Positions 1 through 14,601 are shown, numbered from the stretch's first letter. The stretch is 64,000 nt of DNA from Anoplopoma fimbria (GCF_027596085.1 NC_072472.1:12332219-12396218); one strand, 5' to 3'. The notes: a model not told the origin generated them from the sequence alone. Program-made: numbers and translations.

Positions 1-967
1 GTCTTGCTTTCTTCTTTCCCGAAATATGTACGGTGCACATAAACATAAGCAAACAATCTCATGCACACACCATCCACTGATGTAATAGGATTTATATAAC
101 CCATTTGACCTTTGCTGTTATGCACAAATGTCTCAAGGTTAATTGCTATAGCATGTGTCAGTTCCAGGCAAATAAGCTGTGGCTAACAAGCAGAGATAAT
201 ATCCAATATCTGATTATGGACACAGTGTATGACAAAAGCCAAGATTTAGTTTGACATTGTTTTTGTCAGATTTCATTATATTTGGAGCTTGTTGCAACGT
301 CCTGTTATATTGTACCAGCATGCTGACATGTTCTTAAGTATCTGTGTATGTTGCTATTTTACAAAGTACATGCTCGTAATTCATAATACAGCAAGCCTCA
401 TAATGATAAGTGAGAAACCGTTAATGACATAGTTAAAGCACCGGATCACTGTGCCCACTTATGCAAGGCTGTCACTACTGTTCATATCAAGAGTTCAGAA
501 GAGCCTGAACAAACCCTTTAACATCACAATACAAGCTAAATCACAAATTGCCAGCTAAAAAACATAACCAACAAATCTAAATGCAATATCCCATAAAATG
601 ATTCTGCTCACATTAATTACCCGGCAATTAAGTTGCCTATCATCATCCGTCATCTGTCACACGGGGTAGTATATTTTTCCCATCAAATTATGATGTAAAT
701 TAACAACTCTTTAATCAATTAGCCCACTGATCCTTCTCAGTTGGTGCTTTAGATAATCAGAGATAATACAAATTATTAAAAAGCACAATGCACAACTGTC
801 GTCTTTGGCAGCAGGGACATTTTAATGTTCTCTCCTAGCTGGATTGTGAGCTTTTGTTAATATTATCAAATGTCTACTTAAACTATCCTTCTGACTGTCT
901 GCCTGTAATCCTTATGTACACACATCTTTCAAACTTATTGTTAGCCAGTCTTAATGACTACTTCCCC

Positions 968-970
<3 letters not shown>

Positions 971-1005
<35 letters not shown>
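971..1005. repeat. (CA)n microsatellite
   Basis: About 17 uninterrupted CA units. The Thr-His frame across it is an artefact. Confidence 0.95.
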
Positions 1006-1009
<4 letters not shown>

Positions 1010-2263
1010 CACACACACTTCTCAAACTCCTGACAGACTCCATGCAGTGTCGCGCTCAGTTACTGTGCAGAGAAAATTGAAGAGAAATACATTTACCCCG
1101 AGGTTCCAACTATGTTTATCCCTCTTTTTCACTTCCCCCGCTCTACCCTTCTACCCCACATCCTCCAAATCTCTATATTTCTGCCTGATGACAGCTTGAT
1201 TATGCAAAGACTGTAGGGAAAGACAAGAGGTTGGGAATAAATTGATATTAATAACTGTGATTTGGCTGGAAGCATGTTGCCCAGCTATTTTCACATTTTT
1301 GTTTATATGTGTGACATTATTCAGAAAAATGAACACTTGCTGAGTTGAGGAGAAAAGGGGATTCAAGGATGAAACTGCAGTTGCGCACGATAATCAGGGC
1401 TAATTTTTCACAGCAATTCACATTCGAACAATGATTTTAATGAATACGTACCACCAGGGGATTGACTTAGAATGGATTCACATGCCACGCATTCAGACAG
1501 GCGTACAAAGGTAGCCAAGTGAAGGAGGCCTGACTCTTGATCCCTATTAAAATGAACAATTACACGGTAGGGCAGCGTTCCTTAACTGGGCTGTAGTTTA
1601 CTGGCATTTGAACCAGACGAGTGATCTGGTTGGTGGGTCATGATGTGTGCACCAAAGGGGCAGAGAGAAAGAAAGTCGCAACATAAATATTAAATAAAGC
1701 TAGTAGGAGATAAAGACAGGCAAGCCCTCCTGACCTTCCACTTGATGGCGTTTTGTTGGTCTCTGTCTAAACATTGTGTCTACAGGTCTATTAAGGTTTG
1801 AGCTGCTCTACTGTGACCAAGTTAATATGATGCATCATTATTTGTAGCCGAGGTTGAGCACCAATAATTCACTCTGTAAAATATTCTCAATGATACACAG
1901 GAATACAAGCGCAGGCAGCCTCAAACATGCCCACATTGTAAAACAATACAGTAGGTGGCTACGGGCATTGACAGAGAGACTTCACACATAAACACACACG
2001 ACAAGCTGTGTGAAATAAAAAGACGAATGATGAAACATGAAATCATACTAACAAAAGCCAACACAAAAGCCTCACCGTGCTGGGCGTCAGCATTGAGGCA
2101 AACAGGAGCTTTGTGCACTACAGGTAATTAAAAAAAACAATGAGTTTAACAGCATGCTCAATTTTCAAGGTATTTCACTTTATTTTAAGTGGGGATCACA
2201 GATACAAAAATACCACAGAGGATGAGCATATCGCTGTTACTGGGACACACATTCACAAACACT

Positions 2264-2300
2264 GACACACACACGCACACACACACACACACACACACAC
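2264..2300. repeat. (CA)n microsatellite, interrupted
   Basis: AC units with one CG interruption near 2275. Confidence 0.9.
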
Positions 2301-4264
2301 GTATATGCACAGCAGAATGTAAATGAGCAGATAAGATGATAAATACTGGGAGAACAGAAGCATCATTAATCTTTGCGGAGATGAGGTGTAGTAATTAAGG
2401 TTGCTGACACATGGCAGACTCCCATAGGGAGGCTGTGCCAGAGTTAGACAGGGGAACAGCCAGCCTCTCTACCCATGCCCAACACCCTCTTAGTGGGGTG
2501 CTGAGGTGAACCTTCGCTGTCTGGCAGCACAGCTGACGCGTTGCCTCCGCTCGGCTCTTATCACCCTCTCATCCTCATAATGAGTATGTGAATTTCTGCA
2601 ACCCTTTTTCTGTAACCTATTTTGCCATTTCCCCACCGCTCTCGTGAACTTCCCAGTACTTCGGAAACAACAAGACAGAGATGAGAAATCTTTAAATAAT
2701 GCAGGAATTAAACTTCCTCTCTGCTATGAGGCACCAATGTAGCACATGGGGCAATAAAAACAACCAGTGACATTTGACAGATGACATTACAAAGACAAAC
2801 CCCAAAGTAATATATAGTAGGGATATATTGTATATATATTGGCTGAAAGAATTGACATTCTGTGGCGTTATCCTTAGTGTAGCACTCCACTCCCCCCCCG
2901 AGTTTTCATTTGATATGAATTACCTATTGCATCACAGATAAAGAGCAATCTAAATAGACAGAATAGCAGATAAAGCTTAGACAGATGTATTTGCTGCTCT
3001 GCCTCTTTTCAACTACACATGCATACATTTGCTCAGACAAAGACAAATGTTATATGTTGACACTTAGTTTTGGATTTATTTATCTCTTTGCATCTTTGGA
3101 ACATATGTCATGCTCTCAGATAGACACCAAGACAACAGAACATTCTACAGTATTGAGAACGATTTACTGCTCTCATGTTTACTAGGATAACAAACCGGAT
3201 GGTTTATTACAATTAAACCGACCATGGATTATTACAAATCCATAGCTTTTTTTTAGATGTCTTTAAGATGCTTTTTACGAGTCCCTTCTTCAAAGTCCAG
3301 GGTCATTGTGCTTTATTATGATTTTTACAAGAATATGTGACTAATGTAATGACTTTGTGCTATTAAATTTTTTATTATCAATACGTTTTTTTAATTTGTA
3401 TGCTGGCATTTAATTTAGAGGCTTCCATTAATACATTCTAGCATTACCTTTAATTGTAAACTTACATACTAATACATATAAACATATTTTTTGATATTGC
3501 ACAATCCTATTATTGCCATACTATAGATACATATAGTATAATACATATTCTACATTTTGGGCAATTACAGTGGCTGAATTGCAGAGAATATTGACACATT
3601 TAAGTCTGAATGGAACAATCTAAGAAAAAGTTAAATTATAACAATATTATTATCAAAATTACAATAAGAAAAGTGCTACCCTTGGGCCCAATTATGTTCA
3701 GAAAGTCTAAAGTTATTTTTGGACTGTCGCTGATAATTCACACACTACAGCGCAATTTGACATACTGAAAAACAGATTTGTGCATTAAACATAGCTTTGA
3801 CTGGGCGCTTGTGACTGACATGAAATCAGATTTGCACTTCTTTTAAACTAAACAAGTATGACTTGTTTGTTATTCACTGGATAAATGCACATTATGCCAA
3901 CACAGCATCAAAAGGGGCCTGCTGGAGTCCACTCAAACAGAGGAAATAATCTGCATGTTTTTACTGGCGCTACTTCGTGTTGATTGGCAAAAGCTTTGCT
4001 TGAGTTATTCAGTGATGTTTGCTTGTCAGCACAGGGAATGTTGCATTTTTTGTTGTATCATCAAACTCGACACAACAGGAACAGTCTGGCGTTGTTGGAG
4101 GTGCGCTGCTGCAGAAAATTTTGAATTCACCACACCTCGGGCTATGCTTCCCCTTTGTATCACACAAGTGTGTGAATTCATTGTAATGGTACACTTACGT
4201 CCTAAATATGATTAAGCATCAACTCTGGTTATATTCAACCTGGGCCTTATTTTAGTTTTTTCTC

Positions 4265-4690
4265 ACAAGAATGATTGATTGTCTTCATTATTGCCTCATG
4301 ATCTGGAGGAAGTTATTATCACCAATATTTCCTCTCACCTAGCCTTCTGTAACTCCTTTTATGTTGCTATTAGTCACTCTAGTGCATCATTTCTGCAGCT
4401 GGCTCAACAAGCTGCTGTTAGACTTCTCACCGGTACCCCAGTTCTGACCTCTCAACACTGACTCCTAGTGTAGAGCAGAATTGATTTCAACGTCTCACTG
4501 TTTGTTCCTACGGCATTTAGTGAGATTGCATCATACATCTCATATCTTTTATTTCTCCTTATATCTCCTCCAGATCTCTAGGGTCGTCTGACTTGAAGCT
4601 TGTGGCCGTTGCGCTGTCTAAACGCATACACAAGGAGAAGCATGCCTTTTGCTGTTGTCTCCCCGGTAGTGCTACGCTCCAAAACACACC
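4265..4690 (+). mobile_element. Decayed L2/Rex-like non-LTR retrotransposon, reverse-transcriptase fragment
   Basis: The frame from about 4279 reads LPHDLEEVI, then FCNSFY, then LQLAQQAAVRLLTG. This matches the fish LINE pattern of a DLEKVI-like segment, DYCNSL(Y) and LQLxQNAAARLLTG near the end of the RT domain. It continues as SRIDFNVSLFV, matching the family's RIDFK-type motif, but passes through in-frame stops. TGA at 4459 falls where the family has the Trp of LHWLPV, and another stop falls just before SRIDF. The catalytic box of the RT is not present, so this is a 5'-truncated, inactive relic. Beyond about 4560 similarity fades, so the right boundary is approximate. I see no target-site duplication. 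Confidence 0.75.
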
Positions 4691-7263
4691 GCAATTGAAC
4701 ATTCACATCTGGTTTTTTGTTGTCTGCAGCAGGACCCGCTAATAATCTTTACGCCGATCAAGCATATGCCTACTACCATTTGTACTCTTATACGGTTCGA
4801 ACTGTTTATGTTCTTCAACTTTTTAACCCTTAATACCTGAGATCTGTTTGAATCGTTTAATACCACTTTTATTCTTTTAACCAGAGGGTCATTTTATTCA
4901 ACAATCATTTGGCCTCAACTTGAGAGCATTTATACTTTTAAAGTAATTGATCTTAAAAGCTTTCGTAAAATGAACAGTAGCAAGACTGGCAAAGTCCTAA
5001 TAAATCCAGACATTTAATATTACCAGTCTAAAGCTGACTTTCAGTAAATGCTTAAAATAATGACGAATCACTCTTTATTCTGGACAAATCATAACAGTGT
5101 TGCGGAACACATCTTAATAATTGAGCTTACTACTTCAGAACATTTTGATTGGAATATGTGCATTAAAGTAAGTGAAGTGACTGATTAATGACAGATTGAC
5201 GTCACAATCATATCAGTGTTTTTATTGGCCCAAAGCTAATGTGGGTGGGTGAAATAGTCACCATGTTTGTTTTATTGCCGCAAATTGTCCCCATCTGTAG
5301 ATATGCACTTTTTAATGGTACAACAAAATTTCATAATTTATAGCAAATCATTTTGTGTACCTATTGGCAGAGTGCCACAGACCCCTGGGGGTCCCTGTAC
5401 TCCACTTTGTGAATAACTGATCAATTGTTTTACTGATGTCACACACCGAAGTTCTCTGATATCTACAAGCTGTTGATGTCCCATATATCAACACAATTTA
5501 ATGATATTCAGTAATAAAGTTGGTTTGGGTGGTTTGCAGCATCTGTATGTCGATTTTCTGACATACCTTTGTCCCAAGGCAACAATACCTCAACGCCAAC
5601 TCCACCCTGAGGTAACCACTAACAAAACCACAAGTACATGCCACAGAAACAATTGTTGTAAAATGTTCTACTTACTTCCTGAGGCAAAACATGACTAGTA
5701 ACTAACAGCAGAGGCTGCTGAATGTTACTGAGAGAACACAAGAAAATCCCTCAAATATTTATACATTTTACAAACCAAAATGGATGCTGTGCTTCTGTTT
5801 GATGGGTCTCACACCTTACTCAAACTCATTCAAAACTGTGTAACTTGACCTGACATTCGGTAATTAATCAGAAAGGTAATTAAGACATTACAAACAGGCC
5901 CCTTTAATGATTGCAGCCTATCTCATGGGATAGCAGTAACCAAAAAGATACTTTAAAGATACAACTTCTATTTAAATTCTCTGTTGTCTGACATGAATAT
6001 CTATTTAAGGTGTGTCTAAACTCGTAGAGATGCGCTCATGTACCTAATTATTAAGATTTACTACTTGACAATTCTCTCCTTTTCATCTAATTGGAAATAG
6101 TTTAATACCAAAGACGTGTCTGTTGCAACCAGAGTAACTATAGTGCAGTATTGTTCAGGTCTTCCATCTGTGTCCATCAATCCCTCAACCCATTAGAGAA
6201 ACAACGCACGTCATTTCTAGGAAGTGGAGCATACATTTATCTCCATAAAAGATGCTTTTCTATGCAATAATAAGCCATGAGAATGCATGGAGAGCCGAAC
6301 TATATGAACGATCCACCAGCAATAAAAGTGCACAATATGCTAAGCACATATGCAAACATCCTACACACACACACACATACAAAGCCTGGGATGTATGAGA
6401 TGTGATAGACAGAGGAAATGACAAAGTCAAGAGAAGACCCAGTGAATGCTGATAACCGTGTTACCTTGACTGCAGCCGGGCTTTGTTCTCCGTTCTCCAA
6501 GCTGAAGGAAAAGGGCTCTTTCCAAAGGTATGGAATGAATGCACAAATACCTAATCATTAACAGTATATTGAAGTTCACTACTAATGTGTTTTAAAGTAG
6601 ATGCAAGAACAGTGCAAATAGACGAGAAAAAGGATTGACCCTCATGAATGATCTGAACTTCAGATGGAGGTGAACATGGGGAACTGCCGACATTTTCTGG
6701 AAACAAGAAGCGGCGTAATTTCTGTCTAATGAGAGCAGTCCTAATGTCCTACTAACCATGTCACAATCCCCCTGCCCCACGTCACAAGTTTCATGCTCAG
6801 AGAAATCCAATCTATCATAATTACATGGATGTCTGCCCATATTGATCACATGTTAGTCAGGCAAGACTGACAGTGAACAGCGAAATTAAAATAGATGTGT
6901 GAGTACCAGGCATGAGCTGAGGGAGTACTACTCCACTTCGGCTGAGCAGCACACGAGTCTAGGAACCTGTAAGCGTCATTTTGATAGATCTCTTTCCTTC
7001 TCTCGATCTCTCTCCTTCACACTTACAGTACCGATTTAATGGTATATGGGACCTGACATACAGTACAGATGTAGTACATGCTAGGTATTGTACAAATATG
7101 ATTTATTTAATATATTTATTTAATGCACATAACTCCAGTGCAGTTCAACGGTATTACTACTATATGCATCAACACGGAGCTGCCGGAGACAAATAAAACG
7201 GTTGAGCAGCCAAGTGTTTGAAAGTCATGAATTATGTTACGGAATACCCACTGAAATGCACCC

Positions 7264-7267
7264 AAAC

Positions 7268-7351
<84 letters not shown>
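7264..7351. repeat. (CA)n microsatellite, long
   Basis: About 44 units with one TATA interruption near 7275. It gives Thr-His or Cys-Val frames on both strands that are not genes. Confidence 0.97.
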
Positions 7352-7352
<1 letters not shown>

Positions 7353-7489
7353 AACAGGGTATTACTATCCCAGTGTGTATCTCACTATTATGTTGCATTG
7401 TTCTACCAAGATTAACAATAACACAAGCATGTGCATCATCATAACTCCTCACATTGTCACACATTTTCATCCTTTTCTAAATCACCCAA

Positions 7490-7490
<1 letters not shown>

Positions 7491-7550
<60 letters not shown>

Positions 7551-7551
7551 A
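7491..7551. repeat. (ATC)n trinucleotide repeat
   Basis: Twenty uninterrupted TCA units. One frame gives a poly-His run, but with no exon context. It lies 140 bp after a long CA array. Confidence 0.97.
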
Positions 7552-7779
7552 TCTGAAATCACATCTGTACTTTTGCCACAATCTCATGCATTACATTTCT
7601 TTCTAGTTGGTCTTTGCATTATCTATAATATATATTTTTTTATATTTTATTTCATGTGCTCTCTTCATTTTCATCTCTTATTTGCTCCCTCCATACCTCC
7701 CACCTAATTTATCCCCTGAAGGTGTCAGAGTGACTCCATCATTCTCTGTGGAACAGCTAAAAACCTTAATGGTCCCTAA

Positions 7780-8010
7780 TGATAGGCTCAACAAGAGCAA
7801 GAGGAGAAGGTTGCCCAGTGACGGCAGAGAGATGAGTGAGCAGAGTAGGAAAGCTGATAGATGGGGTTGTGAAGAAGAGGTGAGAAAACACATTGGAGGG
7901 AAAGGACATCTGGAAATAATGTGTTGATGGGACAAAGTGAATGTGAAGGAGGAGATGAGATGGAGGTAACAAAGGGCAAGGGAATAGGTAAAAGTTTGGG
8001 GAAAAGGTAC
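7780..8010. repeat. Polypurine (A/G-rich) tract
   Basis: The + strand is strongly biased to A and G. The complementary pyrimidine strand lacks stops and gives a 207-codon Ser/Leu/Phe-rich frame (7678-8301), which I judge to be non-coding. Confidence 0.6.
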
Positions 8011-8440
8011 TGTAAATGGTGTAGCAAAGACAAATAGGAACAGACAGTGTGACTGAGAGAGTGGGATACAAAGATAATGTACATACCAAAAAACGCCAAG
8101 CCTACAATGTGACCGATAAAAGGATCCGAAGGTTGCGAGAGTTGAGCTTTTTAGAGGTCGAATACAGCCATGTTCAGCTACACTGTGCTCATACAATAGC
8201 AGGCAGGAAGGCGGGGAACTGGGATGTCTATGTTGTTCCCCGAATGGTAATGTGTTACCATCCAAACAAGCAGAAAAGGCAAGAGCCAGCTGGCCAGCCA
8301 TGACAGGATCATCACACCCAGCTTACACCTCAGCAGTGTATTGATGGCTGAGAGAGACGGACAAAGTGTAAATGCACCAGGTGTATGCGTGATCACACAT
8401 CGCATGCTGGCCAAAGCACGCGTCCTGTTTGTGTACACAT

Positions 8441-8444
<4 letters not shown>

Positions 8445-8475
<31 letters not shown>
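8445..8475. repeat. (CA)n microsatellite
   Basis: About 15 uninterrupted units. Confidence 0.95.
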
Positions 8476-11027
8476 TGAGGGGAAACAGTCATAATTAATA
8501 AATTTGTTTCTTCAACATCTGTCAGATTACAGCTCAGCAGGGGAAGGCAGCATGAGATAGAATGGAGAACAGAAAGGGAGACAAGAGAAGGAGGGAGGGA
8601 GAAAGCAAGTGGGGTAAGACTTGTCTCTGCCCATCTTTCATCTCCCTAGCATTGGACGGGGGCTCATTTAGTATGGGAGTCACACAGCCAAAGTCAGGGA
8701 GAAAGAATAAGGGCCTATTTTTTGAAATTGCTACTTGGTAGGGGTAAGTGTTCTGCAGCAGTGTCGTAAAACCACATAAGATTTTGGAACTAGATATAAT
8801 GAAAAAAAAAATAGAAGTCGTGTGAAAGTGAGAAGAATAAAGAGAACAGGAGCCGGGACTTGACAACGTTAAAGTACGAAGAGTGGATAAGAAAAGAAAG
8901 GCTGTGGATTCAGCACTCGGCCTTTTCTCTCTGGATAAAGCTGACGTGATCTAGGTCGATACAAGGTCATTTGAATAAAATGGGGTTTGTGCAAAAGGTA
9001 CACACTCATCTACTCAGACGTTTCGACAGGAGGAGAATAACGCAAATGTTTTCAGATGGTGTGAAAACGAGTCAGCTTAGTCACACACCCTTAGACACAC
9101 ACAGTGGAAACGGTGAGGGAGTGAATAAAAAAAAGTCCAAGCCAAATTCAATTTGCAAGGACTACAGCCAGTGGATGCAGACAGAACAGACCTATATTAG
9201 TATTAATAATGAGGCAGACCATCCATCACATGTAGAGGAGACTGAGGTAGACAAGAATAGAGGTGAGAACAATGCATTTAAATAGCACCTACCAATAACT
9301 GAACCGTAACTTTATGTGTGTTACTGCTCCGCTAAAGATATTTTCTTTAATCTGGGGTCTGATCAAACTCACTCTACATGGGAGCAAATGCGTAAGTTTG
9401 TGTCCATGTGACGCAGTGTGTTGTTACCACTGACCTCAGGGGTAGAGCAAGATTATTAAAACTATTGGTTTGTGAAGGACGAAGTCGAAGGTTGTAATCC
9501 AATCTCTCATCACCTTCTTATCCCTTCCGGGAAAGACAGTTATGTAACAACCTGGGAAGGATGCAGTCTGAAATGCGTTTTACTGTATATTACCATGTAG
9601 GTCACTATTCCCTAAATAAGCTTCTCACCCAATTTCTCCTTCGCTCCTTCATACAATATGCCTTACTCATAACTTGGGTTACAAAACACCTGAAAGACCA
9701 GCCATGTGAAGGCTTTATTGCAAACATGGAGAACTTAATCAGTTAAAGAAATGAAGATAAATAATCGGGAAAAAAACAACAAAAACAACAACCACTGTTG
9801 ACAGTTGATAAAATATCAACCCATGTAGGTACCCATATGAATACTAAAATATAGTGTTTGAAGTATGAAAAATGCAAATTCATACATGAGAAGATCACAA
9901 ATTGGAGAAATGTCACATTAAAATAAAAAATAAAACAGTAAAAAATATAAAGGAATGTCTTATTTTCCTTTTTTTTTTTTACGTCGAGATGCTCTCTGCA
10001 GTTGAGTTAAATAAAGGCAGAATTCACTGCATGTTTTTTTATTTAGTTTCACCTTCTTTTGTATTTCCTTCACATCCTTTGTTCGCTCACTCCCACTCCC
10101 ATGATGATGTATGCTATCGTCATGGCTACCTACGCTCTACTTCACAGTGAGCACAGAGCAGAAAGATTCTCATGTGTGTGCCCCCAGGGGTATGCATGCG
10201 TGCATTTGCGTGTGCATTCATGTGTGTATCTATGCGTGTGTGATGGAATGTTTTCTTGACCCCTATCCTACTCTGGGATCTAGTTCTCTCTCTCGTGTCC
10301 TTAAACCCCCCCTGTCATTCGCTTCTCCTCAGACTGCACTTCTTTATAATTCTGTTTGCCAGATCATTTCTTAAAAAAAAAAAGCCAAAATTTGACACAC
10401 TATTTGAACTCGCTTTCTTTCATAATTAATGAATGAATGTTGCAATCAGAAAGAGAGAAAAAGAAAATAGCTTTACTCCGAGTGTTTTTTTCCACTGTAT
10501 GCTCTTGTGGATCTACTGCAGCCAACACACACACACACAAACACACACACACATCCCAATGGGTAAGATTGCTTGGACACCTAAATGTCAAGGTCACTCT
10601 CCGAGTTCAAAACCCATCTCTTTGTTTCTAAACCATTCTTCAAATGAATCCTGATAGAAGTCACTAATGCAATCAACCTTTTAGCCTCAATCCTAAACCT
10701 CCATTCTCCATGCGGGGCCATGTTGACTCTGATGGGGCAGAGGACAGTAACATCCCCCCTTAACGATTCATGAAACCGCACTCAGATAAAAATCAATTGA
10801 GAAAACAATCCACCCTTGTGCTGTTATGGTTAAGGACAATTGTTCAACTTTCGATCAGTTTTTCCACCCGTAAGACTTGCCTTAACCTCAACCATTATTT
10901 TACATCAAAGCCTGCTAAATGGTGCTCACAAGTGCCAATTTCTTGCTTCTCTGATCTTGAAGTGTCACAGGATACTTTGGACCCGAAAAGATGGAGCGCA
11001 TGCAGCGCGGGGCTGAACACACATGCC

Positions 11028-11028
<1 letters not shown>

Positions 11029-11060
<32 letters not shown>
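11029..11060. repeat. (CA)n microsatellite
   Basis: About 16 uninterrupted units. Confidence 0.95.
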
Positions 11061-11062
<2 letters not shown>

Positions 11063-12400
11063 ATATCCGCCTGTTCCGTGTCATCGCTCTGCTTGAATGG
11101 AGTGTTTATTGGCTCTCACATGGTCCACAGTAAATCTTCCCGAGAGAGTCCCTGCCCCCTTCAGGTCAAACCCATATCAGCGCTGTGTTTGATCTTAGGT
11201 CGGCACAAAAGGAACACGGTGACAGCGCTGCTTGTGATATTGATATCAGGACACTTCAGAGGTATGTTTGTTATGTTTAAACACTCAAATTCTCAAGAGC
11301 TAAGACGTTAATAAGCAATTAAAACCAAACTCGGATGCCTCAGTCTGAGCTTTATAGTACATCAGAACATCAGGGAGTCATAGAATAGACAGACAAATAA
11401 GATGCCACACTGAATTGAAACAAACACCACATGAAAACATCAAGTGAAGCCATGTGATACTGTACTTTAGATCTACTCCTACAAATCAAAAAGGCTCCGC
11501 CAATTCTCTTGTCCTGTGTATTGCAAGATCTTATCCAATCTTCCAAGAGTTTTGAAGCGTCTACTTAACGTACATGTGAGAAAGACAGAAGAAGAGAAAG
11601 GAAAACAATCTACAATAGTGTGCACATGTGTGTTTTGTCTGTAGTGTTTCTCATTAATGCATTTTTTGTACCAGTGGGCCCCAGAATTATCTAATATAAA
11701 GGCTGGGCCCTCAATTTGTGGTGTTTCTCAAGCTTATATTTAATGGCAACAAAGCCAAGACCCCAGACCACGGTTCCCTCCCACTCAATCTAACTCCATT
11801 TTACATCCACCAAAAGGCTACTTTTATCTCCAGCAATTCATCTGGGACACATATGAGAGCCTTTCTGGAAATAAACGAGTGGAGAAAGAGGCTCTGTACC
11901 CCCTTTGAATATAAAATCCCAATGATTTTTATATACAGAGAAATGAAGCAACCAAGCTCTTTCTCACGACAACCTGTATAATAAAAAAAGAAGCCAAACC
12001 AACCTTACACCACAAAACTCAGTGTTTCAAGTTAAGAAATACTGAAGTTCACTGTAAAAATAGAGAACATCTGACCTAGGCAGTAGCTCTTATAATCTTA
12101 CAGGTTATTTTTAATGCTATTATAAAACACAGATTTTCCATTTGATTCAGCTCTTATCAAAAGGGTTTAGAATAATTATATATTCCCTTTCCTTAAATCT
12201 TAATAAGCTGCCAGTTCACTTTGTTGTCTTGTAGTGACTGTTTTATTACTGGGAAAATTCATGTTATCGAAGTTTTCATGCATTCTACCTGACCATTTTT
12301 CTAAACTTTTAAATCTTTATGATGGACATTCAAAACAAAAGCTACGCATGATTCTGTGCTACTGGAATGTTTTGATGTTCCCGGTTTGTCTATTCATAAC

Positions 12401-12406
12401 AATAAA
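12401..12406 (+). terminator. Possible polyadenylation signal
   Basis: AATAAA is followed by GCTTTGGTGAA and then a GT-rich stretch from 12480. It may mark the end of an old retrocopy or LINE 3' UTR. No coding sequence upstream is recognised; the 60-codon frame at 12234-12416 looks like chance. Confidence 0.25.
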
Positions 12407-12825
12407 GCTTTGGTGAACTGAATCAAACTGAGGGAGTTGGCAGGTGCAGGGTTTGGTGACTAGGCAGGGTGCCCCAGTGAGTGTGTGTGTTTGTGTGTGA
12501 CTGACTGCTGAGGGGGTTCAGATCCGCGACCTTTCAGAAACAGGCCAGTCACTCCGACAGCTATGCAATCTTGCCACGTGTCATGACTCAAACAGGCGCC
12601 CTATAGTGCTGCCAGACACCAGTAATGCCCACATTTGTGTTGGCTGTTAGAGCAGCAAACATTGTACCGTGGGTTTCTGAGCTCTGTTATTGCTGGCTCC
12701 TTCCTGCAGCTTGAGGTTAACCTCAGAGATACAATAACAGAACCACGGTGACGTCCAAACACACTGCACACAAACTTCTCCCAGCCCTCCCTGTCTGCCT
12801 TTCAGTCTCCTCTAGTTAGCCTTGT

Positions 12826-12828
<3 letters not shown>

Positions 12829-12911
<83 letters not shown>
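12829..12911. repeat. (CA)n microsatellite, long
   Basis: About 41 uninterrupted units. Confidence 0.97.
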
Positions 12912-12913
<2 letters not shown>

Positions 12914-13504
12914 CCTCCTTATCTGACCTCACACAACGCCCTGCAGAGAACATGGTAACTTCAGCCACATACCTATCTAGTCCAAAGGAAACTGGGATTC
13001 AATGACAGTGTGTAGATGCTAACAGATGCATGAGCAAGTAAGAAAAGATACTGCACAGTGTGTGTTCATAAAATCTGTAGCAGTATCACAATCCCTCTTG
13101 ATTTACATACTGATTTAAGCGTAGCCCTCTACACTTAATGAGCTGATTTTAATTTGCACATTCACACATGAGCTTACTCAACTATTAAGCAAAATTAACA
13201 TTTAATTAGAACTGAGTGAATTTGTCACTTTGAGTTTGGACTGCATACGACTTCAATTTTATTGCATTTTCCAACAGCTCTGAAACAGTAAAGGCCAAAT
13301 TACGAGAGTTATTTAAAACTGTCTTTTTTTTCTTCTTTTTAATGCAACTGCTGCTGCCTTGGTGTTTGCCAACCCAGTCACAGATTTGGTTCTATTTGAT
13401 GTGTTTCTTGGTGCTTTGGTGGAGCACAGAAGAGCCAACTGCTCCATGGGCTTAGGTCTTTCCAATATCCTGGGGGGTTGTGCGAGTTTGTGAAGTGTTT
13501 GCCT

Positions 13505-13524
13505 GTGTGTGTGTGTGTGTGTGT
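13505..13524. repeat. (GT)n microsatellite, short
   Basis: Ten GT units. Confidence 0.9.
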
Positions 13525-14517
13525 TCCCAATCAGATGTGGCATTGAAAGGGATATGACAGCTCCTGGTGTCTGGAAAGGGAGTCTAGGCCAGTCCTGTGC
13601 CAGTTTGGAGGTTGTTTACAGCCCGGAATGTGGTAGATCACACAAAAAAAGGAGGGAAGGAAGAGGAACTGGCACAGAAGGTGATGAGATTTGACAGCTT
13701 TCAAGTGTGTTCATTGTTTGTGTGATTATATCTTCTGTTCATGTAAAAAAAAAAGTGCAACTCTGTTCTTGAGTCCTTTGTTGAGTTTCAGTACAGTATT
13801 TGATCAACTGTGTTAATCAGGACAGCCTAGGTTATCCATAAAAGCAAAGAGTAAAGCTAATAAGTTGCTCTCTCATTGGTCAGAAACTATGAGCTGAGGA
13901 GGAAGGAGGCCTACAGCCTCACAGGAGTTTTCCTAACAAACACATATTCAAGCATTTAAATCAAATCGTATGACGATCAAACAAGAACACTGGGCTGTAG
14001 CACATCATAAAAGCTCTACCACAAAGCCAGTTCCCTGATCCCACAAGGAAATACACACAATCTAGAGGATAAAAATGGCGCTTTACGACCAATTTGGACA
14101 CGCTCTGTTAATGCATAGCAGATAGTAATTCTTTGTTTTTCTCTCTTTTTATTGTTTTTTTTCATTTTATGATGAGCCAAACCAGTAGTTCATGACTCCA
14201 GTAACCACTTAAGAGAACCAGAAGGGTGGTCTCAATTGCAGGGGCATGTATCCCAGATGAGTAATGCCGTGCTAATGCAGACCAGATGTATGTGTTTTGC
14301 TACAGTATGGTTTTACTGCTATTCTTTTTTGGGATGGTGGGTTTGCGTGCTGTATGCTCCAATCAAAGCACACAGAGATGGGACAACAGTTTCACTTTTG
14401 CTGAGGGTTCATTTGTTACTATTTTTGTAGTCGGCCTTACTCTGCATGATCAAACGTCTGAGTGTTTAATGTTTTACCAGAGACAGCTGGGAGAGTGTCT
14501 ATGCACGCGTCTGCCCG

Positions 14518-14519
<2 letters not shown>

Positions 14520-14601
<82 letters not shown>
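14520..14601. repeat. (GT)n microsatellite, long
   Basis: About 41 uninterrupted units. The 145-codon frame through it is an artefact. Confidence 0.97.

Larger units (their letters stand above)
1..4264. other. Gene-free stretch
   Basis: AT-rich, mostly unique DNA. Apart from two CA tracts I see no exon, RNA gene or recognisable transposon. The block at 600-740, rich in TTAATTA-like homeodomain motifs, has the texture of a conserved regulatory element. Confidence 0.6.

Noticed and set aside
7375..7707. Frame with a run of about 19 His
   Set aside because: It is a translation of the (ATC)n repeat with no flanking coding signal.
7678..8301. 207-codon frame on the minus strand
   Set aside because: Composition is dominated by Ser, Leu, Phe and Pro from a polypyrimidine strand; there is no domain, no splice context and no second supporting feature.
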